Assembly (NCBI GenBank): GCA_018725455.1
Contig: QLUN01000036.1
Span: 1-7,599 of the forward strand
Length of the DNA: 7,599 bases
From: Chloroflexota bacterium
GTDB lineage: Bacteria; Chloroflexota; Dehalococcoidia; SZUA-161; SpSt-899
Direction: 5' to 3'
Position numbers and translations under genes: made by a program. The first letter of the stretch is position 1, and each line of letters opens with the position of its first letter. The notes below the pieces were generated by a model. That model had not been told where the DNA came from. It did not search any database and saw only the letters and a program-made list of their open reading frames with translations. Positions 1 through 6,103 of the stretch are shown one piece after another.

Positions 1-4
1 CTTG

Positions 5-46
5 CATATCAGGTGTCATTCTCCCCCAAAGTAAGTCGCTGATATG
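5..46. repeat. 8-bp inverted repeat downstream of the propeller gene
   Basis: CATATCAG (5-12) and CTGATATG (39-46) are perfect inverted repeats separated by 26 nt, starting 17 nt past the propeller stop codon. On the minus strand no T-run follows within the window. It could be a weak transcript-end hairpin or the margin of an element extending beyond the left edge. Confidence 0.35.
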
Positions 47-62
47 GTTTTAGTCAAAATCA

Positions 63-1556
63 CTAGCCGAACCATTCCTTCCTCAACTCCGAGACATCAT
101 AACCCTCGTCTTCCCACTGCTTGAGCTCGGCTTCAAATTGTCTTACCTTCGCCAGATAAACCCTTCGTTCCCGCCTGCGACGGACAGCCAGCGGAGTGAC
201 CAGGGCAAGGCTGGCGAGGATAGCCGCCCCTCCGATATAGATGTAGGTGTTATGCACTGTGGGGGCGAAGTCCCCTTCATTACGAACCCCATCCCCGTCT
301 ATGTCCACAGCGATGCTCTTTGCTCTCAGAGCCAGTGGCCTTGCACTCTGGTAGTCCCTGGCCTGAAAGGCTTTTTCTGCCTGAGCCAGCAATTCCTCTG
401 CCCTAGCAACGTCGAAGCCTTTGGCCTTCTCCTGGGTGATCACCCCGGAGACCTCGTCCAATAAACCTCGAAGAGCCGAGGAGGCGATGAAGAAGTAGAC
501 CTTGTTATCCTCTGAACCGGCGGCGATAAAGGAGCCGTCGGCGGAGACCGAGACCGCATCAACATAGCCCCCCGTCTGGTAGCTCCAGAGGAGTTCCCCC
601 TGCCGGTTGAAGAGGTAGACCTTGTTATCCGAGGACCCGGCGGCGATAAGCGAGCCGTCGGCGGACACCGAGACCGCATCAACACCAGCTCCCGTCTGGT
701 AGCTCCAGAGGAGCTCCCCCTCCCGGTTGAAGAAGTAGACCTCGCGATGCCGAGACCCGGCGGCGATGAAGGAGCCGTCGGCGGAGACCGAGACCGCATC
801 AACATTTTGCCAAGTCTGGTAATATTCCCAAGTCTGGTAGCTCCAGAGTACTTCCCCCTCCCGGTTGAAGAAGTAGACCTTACAATCCCCAGACCCGGCG
901 GCGATGAAGGAGCCGTCGGCGGAGACCGAGACCGGAATAACATCATCCCCCGTCTGGTAGCTCCAGAGCAGTTCCCCCTCCCGGTTGAAAAGGTAGACCT
1001 TATCATCATATGACCCGGCGGCGATGAAGGAGCCGTCGGCGGAGACTGAGACCGCAGTAACAGAGCCCCCCGTCTGGTAGCTCCAGAGCGGTTCCCCCTC
1101 CCGGTTGAAGAAGTAGACCTTGCCATCCCGGGACCCGGCGGCGATAAGCGAGCCGTCGGCGGAGACCGAGACCGCAAAAACCCACTCCCCCGTCTGGTAG
1201 CTCCAGAGCAGTTTCCCCTCCCGGCTGAAGAAGTAGACCTTGTTATCAGCCGACCCGGCGGCGATAAAGGAGCCGTCGGCGGAGACCGAGACCGCAAAAA
1301 CCCCCCCCGTCTGGTAGCTCCAGAGCACTTCCCCCTCCCTGTTGAAGAAGTAGACCTTGTCATCAGCAGGGGACCCGGCGGCGATGAAGGAGCCGTCGGC
1401 GGAGACCGAGACCGCATCAACCCAGTCCCCGATCTCATAGCTCCAGAGGAGTCCATAGCCTTCCTCCGTCTCCTCTGCCCCGATGGGGCTTGCTGAGATT
1501 AGAAGTATGGCCAGGGCTAAACCGATGCAGGCTTTAGCTAACTTTCTCATGGTCAT
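63..1556 (-). CDS. Secreted, membrane-anchored eight-blade beta-propeller
   Basis: A 497-residue single-pass membrane protein. Residues 1-27 are a signal peptide (basic MRKLAKA, hydrophobic CIGLALAILLISA, cleavage near SPIGA-EE). Eight near-identical blades of about 40 residues (about 34-356) share VSVSADGSFIAAGS, KVYFFNREGE and LLWSYQTG, a PQQ/WD40-like propeller. After the blades come a helical hairpin (360-415), a calcium-type DIDGDGVRNEGDF (418-430), a membrane segment (about 436-457), RRRRERR and a 30-residue cytoplasmic tail ending EGYDVSELRKEWFG. The propeller should face outside and the tail inside, where it could contact the ATPase or ESCRT-like protein encoded just upstream (12-nt gap). 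GGGGG lies 4 nt before the first ATG and 10 nt before an in-frame ATG at codon 3, so the start could be either. No quinoprotein catalytic residues were recognised; a ligand-sensing role is inference. Confidence 0.87.
   Translation of the reverse strand: MTMRKLAKACIGLALAILLISASPIGAEETEEGYGLLWSYEIGDWVDAVSVSADGSFIAAGSPADDKVYFFNREGEVLWSYQTGGVFAVSVSADGSFIAAGSADNKVYFFSREGKLLWSYQTGEWVFAVSVSADGSLIAAGSRDGKVYFFNREGEPLWSYQTGGSVTAVSVSADGSFIAAGSYDDKVYLFNREGELLWSYQTGDDVIPVSVSADGSFIAAGSGDCKVYFFNREGEVLWSYQTWEYYQTWQNVDAVSVSADGSFIAAGSRHREVYFFNREGELLWSYQTGAGVDAVSVSADGSLIAAGSSDNKVYLFNRQGELLWSYQTGGYVDAVSVSADGSFIAAGSEDNKVYFFIASSALRGLLDEVSGVITQEKAKGFDVARAEELLAQAEKAFQARDYQSARPLALRAKSIAVDIDGDGVRNEGDFAPTVHNTYIYIGGAAILASLALVTPLAVRRRRERRVYLAKVRQFEAELKQWEDEGYDVSELRKEWFG
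99..431 (-). repeat. Paralogous stalk-anchor-tail module, copy 2
   Basis: This is the 3' part of the propeller gene, matching 6256-6648 in the helical-repeat gene. It contains EKAKGFDVARAEELLAQAE, the DIDGDG motif, TVHNTYIYIGGAAILASLA, the Arg cluster and FEAELKQW. This copy keeps the shorter cytoplasmic coiled coil and the intact EGYDVSELRKEWFG ending. Confidence 0.85.
489..1445 (-). repeat. Eight tandem 120-bp propeller-blade repeats
   Basis: These are coding repeats of the propeller. The VSVSADGS cores begin at residues 49, 89, 129, 169, 209, 255, 295 and 335, a 40-residue period except for one 46-residue step. The plus-strand core around GGAGCCGTCGGCGGAGACCG is almost invariant, and synonymous positions barely differ, so the array is young or homogenised. 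Variation is concentrated just before V-x-A-VSVS and in the GS-x-D-x-K turn. Confidence 0.9.
811..844 (-). repeat. 18-bp tandem duplication at one blade junction
   Basis: On the plus strand CAAGTCTGGTAATATTCC (811-828) is followed directly by a second copy beginning CAAGTCTGGTA (829 onward), which then runs into the normal blade sequence. It adds six residues (WEYYQT followed by WQN) between blades 5 and 6, giving the single 46-residue spacing in an otherwise 40-residue array. Confidence 0.8.
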
Positions 1557-1568
1557 CGTACCCCCTTA

Positions 1569-2678
1569 TCATCTTTGAGAAGCAAACCTCTCGAACCTCT
1601 CCAACGCCTTTGCCGAAACCGAAGGCTTTACCTGCTGCATCACGCTCAGCAGATCACGCTTTTCCACATCCCTCTCCTCGGCCGTCTTGACGGACTCGAC
1701 AAAGGGGATGTCGCAGGCCTTCTCACAGATGCGGCGAATGTCAGCCCCACTGTAGCCTTGCAGCATCTGAGCTAGCTCCTCCAGGGACACATCCGCCGAA
1801 AGGGGCTTATCTCTTAGATGAAAATAAAGCATCTCCAGCCGAGCCTCGAAGTCAGGAAGAGGAATATAAACCTTCTCATCGAAGCGTCCTGGCCGCAGCA
1901 CCGCCTCGTCCAGCGCCCAGGGCTCATTGGTGGCCCCCATAAAAAGCAGCGCCTTACCACTCTCCTTGCCGCTGGCAAATCCCTCCATCTCCGAGAGTAT
2001 CTGGGGCACCACACGCTGCATCACCGTGGAATGACTATCCCTGCGCCTGGGAATTAGCGACTCCACTTCGTCGATGAAGATCACCGCCCTCTCATGCTTC
2101 CTGGCCTCCGAGAAAAGCCTGGCGATGTTCTGCTCCGCCTCGCCAACCCACTTGCTCATAACCTCTGAAGGCTTGACGGTGAAAAAGGCAGCCTCGATCT
2201 CCCCGGCGACGGCTCTCGCCAGCATAGTTTTCCCTGTGCCGGGAGCGCCATAGAGCAGGATTCCGCCCCCTTTCTTTATCCCGAAGCGTCTGGCCAACTC
2301 CGGATGAGTGAAGGGATAAATCATCCTGATCCTGATTTGCTCCTTCACCTCCTCCAGACCAGCTACATCCCTCAGCCGCTGGTCTGGCTTCTCGAAGACC
2401 ATCCACTCCGATGCCCCTCCAGCACTCTCGGCCTGGGGAATTACTCCCCATGCTGGTTTCCCGGCCAGTCTCTGGCCCAGAGCCTCAGCCCGCTGCAGAA
2501 TGCTCTCAGCCCGCTCGATCCGCTTCCGCTTGAGGGAAGGCTCGGATTTCTCCGCTGCTTTGTATAAGAATGCCGCCGCCTCCAGAAGATTGTATCTCGC
2601 CCCCTTGAGATCGCCTTCCTGCTCCAATTTGAGGCCCTTTTCCAGGTGTTCGGCGCTTTTCTCCAGAGCGAATCTCAT
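1569..2678 (-). CDS. MIT-domain AAA+ ATPase, Vps4/CdvC-like
   Basis: A 369-residue ATPase predicted to pull apart or remodel ESCRT-III-like filaments. Residues about 5-72 form an MIT three-helix domain (KGLKLEQEGDLKGARYNLLEAA, then KRKRIERAESILQRAEAL). The AAA+ core follows: Walker A GAPGTGKT (144-151), pore loop SKWVGE (175-180), Walker B VIFIDE (199-204), sensor-1 region GATNEP with Asn251, arginine-finger region LRPGRFD (Arg262, Arg265) and SGAD helix (310-313). The C-terminal helix VKPSVSAKALERFERF matches the Vps4 end. All catalytic positions are intact. The extended beta-domain insertion of eukaryotic Vps4 is missing, since only a short charged stretch (330-342) separates SGAD from the last helix. 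The start overlaps the upstream stop (ATGA) and has GAGGAAGG before it. A TGA-TAA double stop ends the gene. Other Cdc48-like AAA proteins are less likely because of the MIT domain. Confidence 0.88.
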   Translation of the reverse strand: MRFALEKSAEHLEKGLKLEQEGDLKGARYNLLEAAAFLYKAAEKSEPSLKRKRIERAESILQRAEALGQRLAGKPAWGVIPQAESAGGASEWMVFEKPDQRLRDVAGLEEVKEQIRIRMIYPFTHPELARRFGIKKGGGILLYGAPGTGKTMLARAVAGEIEAAFFTVKPSEVMSKWVGEAEQNIARLFSEARKHERAVIFIDEVESLIPRRRDSHSTVMQRVVPQILSEMEGFASGKESGKALLFMGATNEPWALDEAVLRPGRFDEKVYIPLPDFEARLEMLYFHLRDKPLSADVSLEELAQMLQGYSGADIRRICEKACDIPFVESVKTAEERDVEKRDLLSVMQQVKPSVSAKALERFERFASQR

Positions 2679-3274
2679 TTCATTTCCTTCCTCATTTGCT
2701 CCTCAATGCGGCGCAGCCCGGAGGCGATCCGATCGTCCAGGCCTTCTCCCTCCTCACGCACCGCCTCACCCGCCATAGCAGCCTCAATCTCCCGCAAGGA
2801 CTCCTCGGAGAGCCCCTCCGCAGAGAAGATGGTGTCGCTGGTAGCATCCATCACCGCTGTCAGGGTTTCATCCAACGTCCGAGCTCTGGTGAGGGCCTGC
2901 TCGAGTTCTGTCTGCACCCTGGTGATATCCTCCGGCCTGGCTCCGGTCATCATTGAGGCGCTGAGGGCGCTCATGGACCTGGCGAACTCGCCGGTGGCCT
3001 TGACCTGGTCTCGCTGCACGGAGACGGTCTCCATCGCCACCAGGTACCTTTCCCAGCGACTGATCATCTCCTCGGTACGAAGGTAGGCTTTAACGATGTT
3101 CTGGAACTGTCCCCTATCCCCGAGCTTGATCGCTCGTTTGCCCAGCTCCCAGTACTTCTTCTGGGCTTGACGACACCTTTGAACATAGTTCCGCACCCGG
3201 GAAAGGCCCTGTTTGAACTTGACCTCCCGCTCGATTTCCTTCGTCTGGCGCCTTCTTTCAAAGAATCCGGGCAT
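2675..3274 (-). CDS. Snf7/ESCRT-III-like filament protein
   Basis: This 199-residue, mostly helical, charged protein has the ESCRT-III layout. A basic amphipathic N-terminus (RRRQTKEIEREVKFKQ, about 7-22) is suited to acidic membranes. Two long helices (about 10-55 and 56-105) follow, with Snf7-like features: KRAIKLGDRGQFQNIVKAYLRTEEMI, then RYLVAMETVSVQRDQVKATGEFARSMSALSASMM. Next are shorter helices (about 113-146), an acidic linker (150-178) and a terminal helix LDDRIASGLRRIEEQM resembling an MIT-interacting motif (MIM1-like). ESCRT-III proteins polymerise on membranes for scission or repair and are disassembled by Vps4. An AAGGAGGTC site lies 4 nt before the ATG. The stop overlaps the ATPase start in ATGA, implying translational coupling. 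PspA/Vipp1 is the main alternative, but the length, C-terminal motif and partner ATPase favour Snf7/CdvB-like. Confidence 0.72.
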   Translation of the reverse strand: MPGFFERRRQTKEIEREVKFKQGLSRVRNYVQRCRQAQKKYWELGKRAIKLGDRGQFQNIVKAYLRTEEMISRWERYLVAMETVSVQRDQVKATGEFARSMSALSASMMTGARPEDITRVQTELEQALTRARTLDETLTAVMDATSDTIFSAEGLSEESLREIEAAMAGEAVREEGEGLDDRIASGLRRIEEQMRKEMK

Positions 3275-3288
3275 GATGACCTCCTTCT

Positions 3289-4275
3289 CTATGGACCTAC
3301 CCTGATCTTATGACAGATCACCTCAGCCTTCTTTACCAGCTCCTCCGGGGGTTCCTTTATCCCGGCATTGATCCTTGCCTCAAGCTGCCCGCAGAACTCC
3401 TCTACCAGCGGCTTAGCCTCCCCCTCGGCATAGCCCGCCAAATTAGAAGTATACTTGTAGGCATTTATCAGATCCCCTTTCTTCATATAGAGCATCACTA
3501 AGTCACCACAGTAGTAAGCAGACTTCTTAAAATCCCCCTTTGATTTGCTCAGATTGAGGGCCTCTTTAAAGTTCAGTTCGCTAATTTTGGCCATATCTTC
3601 TTCAGGAATGTTGATAGATTCGATGAAGAAATCGAGCATTTCTATACCAAATCTATCAAATTCGCTCGCTACTCTATCCCGGCATATAGTGGAAACCGAA
3701 TCTATGGAAGCCATAATATCCACTACGGAAGTCTTTTTGTCTATCATCATATCAGCTATTGTATCCTTCACCTTTGTCAGCACCAACCTCCTGAAGTAAC
3801 CTGATACAGTTTGGTAATCCGGAATCTGGTTACCATGTAAGGCTCCAATCACTTGAGAAACAAAATTCCTTGAATCTAATATTTTGATACTAAATTGCCC
3901 ATATCCTCTAACCCTCACCATAATCTGATATCTTGGATCGGTGATTTGTAACGGTTGGATCGTTCCCCATTTCACATCAAGTTTAGCCACCTTATTAACA
4001 AAGTATACCTCTGCATTGATAGGCGTCCCAACGCCAAAAGGAAGGTTAAAGAGACTTTGAAGAAGGGGCAAATTAGAAAGAGTGTGAGTGCCGGGGCCGA
4101 AAAGGTCAAGCGCATTCCCCTCGTGGAAGAAAATTACCTCTTGATTCCTGTTGACGATAAGTTCAGAGCCAAGAACTAGATTGTCTGATGGAAACCTGTA
4201 AACTAACCACGGTACCTGTTCTCTATCCGGGCCAGCCGGCGGCCCATCATATTTTATTCTGTCTATCAGTGCCAT
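3289..4275 (-). CDS. SPFH-domain protein, YdjI/virion-core-like
   Basis: Predicted cytoplasmic, membrane-associated scaffold of 328 residues. Residues about 1-225 match the SPFH-like 'virion core protein'/YdjI family as I know it: an opening region with VPWLVYRFPSDNLVLGSELIV and NQEVIFFHEGNALDLFGPGTHTL, NAEVYFVNK with a basic/Trp strand, DPRYQIMVRVRGYGQFSIKI, and a late FGIEMLDFFIESINIPEE strand. No membrane segment is present. The C-terminal part (about 235-325) is helical, with a TPR-like hairpin (KKSAYYCGDLVMLYMKKGDLINAYKYTSNLAGYA); the C-terminal zinc ribbon found in many relatives is absent. In Bacillus, YdjI is encoded with the ESCRT-III-related PspA and helps place it at the membrane. 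Here an Snf7-like gene follows by 14 nt, so a scaffold or recruiter for that polymer is a reasonable inference. The gene is AT-richer than the three downstream genes. Confidence 0.82.
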   Translation of the reverse strand: MALIDRIKYDGPPAGPDREQVPWLVYRFPSDNLVLGSELIVNRNQEVIFFHEGNALDLFGPGTHTLSNLPLLQSLFNLPFGVGTPINAEVYFVNKVAKLDVKWGTIQPLQITDPRYQIMVRVRGYGQFSIKILDSRNFVSQVIGALHGNQIPDYQTVSGYFRRLVLTKVKDTIADMMIDKKTSVVDIMASIDSVSTICRDRVASEFDRFGIEMLDFFIESINIPEEDMAKISELNFKEALNLSKSKGDFKKSAYYCGDLVMLYMKKGDLINAYKYTSNLAGYAEGEAKPLVEEFCGQLEARINAGIKEPPEELVKKAEVICHKIRVGP

Positions 4276-4378
4276 CTCGTTCCTCTTTCAACACTGGAAG
4301 TCATCCTTCCTGCCTATGAGCGAATTAATTAAACGGATAGACTCTTAAGCGGCCACAAAAGCGGCCTACAACATATTC
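4276..4378 (-). promoter_or_regulatory. Upstream region of the SPFH-ESCRT-like block
   Basis: This 103-nt stretch lies just ahead of the tight four-gene block and is the natural place for its promoter. It contains a GGCC-paired small hairpin (4345-4364 region) and an AT-rich box TTTAATTAATT (about 4333-4323), 50-60 nt before the start codon. That box could serve as an archaeal TATA-like or bacterial -10-like element. An AGAGG ribosome-binding site at about 4282-4286 precedes the ATG. Promoter assignment is tentative. Confidence 0.3.
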
Positions 4379-4444
4379 AGGGTTGCCGAAATCGCCCAAC
4401 GCAGTGGTGTAATCTGGGCGAAGCGTAGCGAAATCGGCAACCCT
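4379..4444. repeat. Composite palindrome, 11-bp and 7-bp nested arms
   Basis: AGGGTTGCCGA (4379-4389) and TCGGCAACCCT (4434-4444) are perfect inverted repeats. Inside them TCGCCCA (4392-4398) pairs with TGGGCGA (4415-4421). This would give a branched or bulged hairpin with a 16-nt apical loop and a 12-nt one-sided bulge. The size and symmetry resemble interspersed palindromic elements of the REP/MITE kind. No transposase is present, and no target-site duplication is obvious. Confidence 0.65.
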
Positions 4445-4459
4445 CCCTTGGACGCCAAG

Positions 4460-4477
4460 CCCCATGTTTTTATGGGG
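4460..4477. terminator. Weak hairpin after the two-TM gene
   Basis: CCCCAT (4460-4465) and ATGGGG (4472-4477) form a 6-bp stem with a 6-nt loop, starting 6 nt beyond the stop codon at 4484-4486. The T-rich tail lies on the plus-strand side (GTTTTC), whereas on the minus strand the stem is followed by CTTGG. It is therefore a poor intrinsic terminator for the annotated gene. It could instead be a transcript-end stabilising hairpin. Confidence 0.3.
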
Positions 4478-4483
4478 GTTTTC

Positions 4484-5245
4484 TCAGCCTTTCTTCTCCC
4501 GTAACATTTTTCTTATCGTCTGAATGGCTTTCTCGGCACGTGTGACCGGTATTTCGCCACCTTTCTTACCAGCCATTTTTTCAATAAGTGTTGGGTCGCG
4601 AAGGAGCACTGCTATAGAGGTCCCCCCGGATGTAGTCAATGTGAAAGTCTCAGCAGCATTCAGCTGAAGGGTTGAGGCTCTTGCCCCAGTGCCAATCACC
4701 ACTGAGCGGCTTTCACTCTTTGTGGAAACTGAGACCACATCTTTGTAGAAGTATTCGTCAGTACCCTCATTGAGCATCTTGTTAGTGGCGAAGTCAAACA
4801 CACCGCTGTATGCCAGAAGCTGATTCTGCGTGAAGTTTATCACAGTTACCGCAACAGGGGTAAACCGTATTATCCCATCCTTTCCCTTCCCATAGGCCAC
4901 ATCTGCGCCACCCACATCCCAAAGACGAGGCCCGGTGATCTGGACTGGTTCGCCAACCAGTTCCGATTCGTCGGTTCCCATCTTGTCGAGGGCCTTTTTG
5001 TTGATGCTCTGGAGATCTTCCTCAAGCCATTTATCCATTTGTTGATCGGTTGGTTTTTGCCCCATAGAAGAATAGATGCCCAAAGCACCTATTCCTATGC
5101 CCACAATACCAACGATCACCAACTCAGCACCCACTCCCAGGCCAATAAGGAACAGTACTCCGCCGAGTGTAGCGATCCCGATTGCCCATTGAGGCATCGT
5201 CTTGAAGTACTTCCTTATCATTTTCCTTTTAGTTTGCTCGTCCAT
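4484..5245 (-). CDS. Membrane protein, two N-terminal TM segments and beta-rich domain
   Basis: The family is not recognised; 253 residues. A basic N-terminus (KRKMIRKYFK) precedes two hydrophobic segments, residues about 20-38 and 40-59, the second being Gly/Ile-rich (VGIVGIGIGALGIY). The short connection suggests a hairpin with both ends cytoplasmic. A charged linker (66-95) leads to a beta-rich domain at about 98-218 (IIRFTPVAVTVINFTQNQLLAYSGVFDF, FYKDVVSVSTKSE, TFTLTTSGGTSIAVLLRD), whose alternating hydrophobic strands recall small barrel or PH-like folds. It ends in a basic helix (RAEKAIQTIRKMLREKK). The ATG start has AAAGGAG about 7 nt upstream. It is separated by 208 nt on each side, so it may be transcribed separately from its neighbours. 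A membrane-tethered cytoplasmic sensor or adaptor is a guess from domain layout and neighbours. Confidence 0.8.
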   Translation of the reverse strand: MDEQTKRKMIRKYFKTMPQWAIGIATLGGVLFLIGLGVGAELVIVGIVGIGIGALGIYSSMGQKPTDQQMDKWLEEDLQSINKKALDKMGTDESELVGEPVQITGPRLWDVGGADVAYGKGKDGIIRFTPVAVTVINFTQNQLLAYSGVFDFATNKMLNEGTDEYFYKDVVSVSTKSESRSVVIGTGARASTLQLNAAETFTLTTSGGTSIAVLLRDPTLIEKMAGKKGGEIPVTRAEKAIQTIRKMLREKKG

Positions 5246-5453
5246 CTTGTTCTCTCCTTTCTCTTTTTTGGGCTACTTTCCCCCTTGCACACCCCAATAC
5301 GGCTACCCTTCTACACATTCATATATCAATCACCTCCTCCTGCAACCACTCAGGTTGTCAGGCTCACACTTCAGGGTTGTGTGTTTTGCGCTCTTCATAC
5401 TTCACCACTCTTTGACCGTGAACCGTGAACCCCGGAACCTCGAACCTGAATAG
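5246..5453 (-). promoter_or_regulatory. Leader-like spacer: hairpins and orphan ribosome-binding site
   Basis: This 208-nt gap has no long ORF. In the minus-strand direction it holds a degenerate heptamer tandem (5450-5415), a 5-bp hairpin (5383-5379 with 5369-5365) and a second 5-bp hairpin (5357-5353 with 5347-5343). An AGGAGGTGAT-type site follows at about 5340-5329, then ATG-AAT-GTG-TAG at 5322-5311, a three-codon ORF. The TATATG stretch at about 5325-5320 could also be part of a promoter. The downstream CDS has its own AAAGGAG site at about 5253-5259. This may be a 5' leader, but no known riboswitch was recognised. Confidence 0.35.
5415..5450. repeat. Degenerate heptamer tandem repeat
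   Basis: On the plus strand ACCGTGA occurs twice in a row (5415-5421, 5422-5428), followed by the variants ACCCCGGA, ACCTCGA and ACCTGA. It starts immediately after the stop of the zinc-ribbon gene. It is a short intergenic simple repeat of unknown role. Confidence 0.65.
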
Positions 5454-6071
5454 TTAGCTTCTCGTTAGCAGGTCTAATAAATACGGGTCGTTTATTAGAA
5501 CGTGTTGTAACATTTTTTCAATCTCACTCCTCTCGTATGGTCTGCTATCTGCCTCGCTCATTAGGTCCCGATAAGTTGGTGGGTTTATTCTCAAGCCATT
5601 TTTAATGTAGAAATCATGTTTAATCAATGCCAACAGGTAATAATATTTTGATTTACTATCATCTATTTGAATAGCGGCATTCAAATAGTTCTCAATCTTC
5701 TTTATCTCTGTCAAAGCTAACACTTTTGGTCTTTTACCCTTAAATAGAGTCAGAGCATAATGGTAATAGACATCGCTGTAATCAGGTATTTGTTCAATCG
5801 CTTTAGCAAAATACTTGCTCGCAAGATCATATAGACCCAAATCCAAATAACAAATCCCCATAGCACAATTCAAATCCCCATTATCTGAACTCTCCTTAAG
5901 TAAGTCCTTGTAAAAATTAATATATTTGTTGATACCTGTCTTGTCAAGCCTGTCTAAACATGCAAGTGAGGCCACCAAGAATTCAGCCCCACAGTATTCG
6001 CATTTACTGGCATCAAGTTTTGCTAGTGCACCGCACTGTGGACACTGTTCTACCTTTATGCTTCCGCTCAT
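5454..6071 (-). CDS. Zinc-ribbon protein with TPR-like helices
   Basis: Predicted soluble cytoplasmic protein of 205 residues. An N-terminal zinc ribbon is visible as CPQCG (Cys10, Cys13) and CEYCG (Cys24, Cys27). The rest is alpha-helical: residues about 65-97 (NCAMGICYLDLGLYDLASKYFAKAI) and 98-136 read as TPR-like hairpins, followed by a less regular helical end. Zinc ribbon plus TPR usually means a protein-interaction adaptor; no enzymatic motif is seen. The ATG start is supported by AAGGAGG about 5 nt upstream (near 6077-6083). The gene is 130 nt after the helical-repeat gene and 208 nt before the two-membrane-segment gene. Its base composition is clearly AT-richer than the repeat, ESCRT-like and ATPase genes, with many AAT/ATA/TTA codons, which suggests a separate history. 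The specific function is unknown. Confidence 0.8.
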   Translation of the reverse strand: MSGSIKVEQCPQCGALAKLDASKCEYCGAEFLVASLACLDRLDKTGINKYINFYKDLLKESSDNGDLNCAMGICYLDLGLYDLASKYFAKAIEQIPDYSDVYYHYALTLFKGKRPKVLALTEIKKIENYLNAAIQIDDSKSKYYYLLALIKHDFYIKNGLRINPPTYRDLMSEADSRPYERSEIEKMLQHVLINDPYLLDLLTRS

Positions 6072-6103
6072 CTTTCCTCCTTATCAAGTCAGTTCTTAGA
6101 TCC

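Noticed and set aside
1..62. Left-edge inverted repeat as an insertion-sequence end
   Set aside because: Arms are only 8 bp, both lie within 46 nt, and there is no transposase or target duplication in view.
489..1445. Regular direct repeats considered as a CRISPR array
   Set aside because: Units are 120 bp, coding and in frame, with no short repeat plus unique spacer structure and no cas genes.
440..1456. Long alternative minus-strand frame (338 codons) across the propeller repeats
   Set aside because: It is a frame shadow: a 120-bp period without stops keeps other frames open. Its product is low-complexity Ser/Pro/Arg-rich, and the main frame has a signal peptide and propeller motifs.
2675..3274. 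Calling the 199-residue protein PspA/Vipp1
   Set aside because: PspA shares the ESCRT-III fold, but the acidic linker, MIM-like terminal helix and coupling to an MIT-AAA ATPase fit Snf7/CdvB better. It is kept as an alternative.
4379..4444. tRNA or other known RNA gene in the palindrome
   Set aside because: No cloverleaf, T-loop consensus or CCA-type acceptor layout is seen; the symmetry is a nested palindrome.
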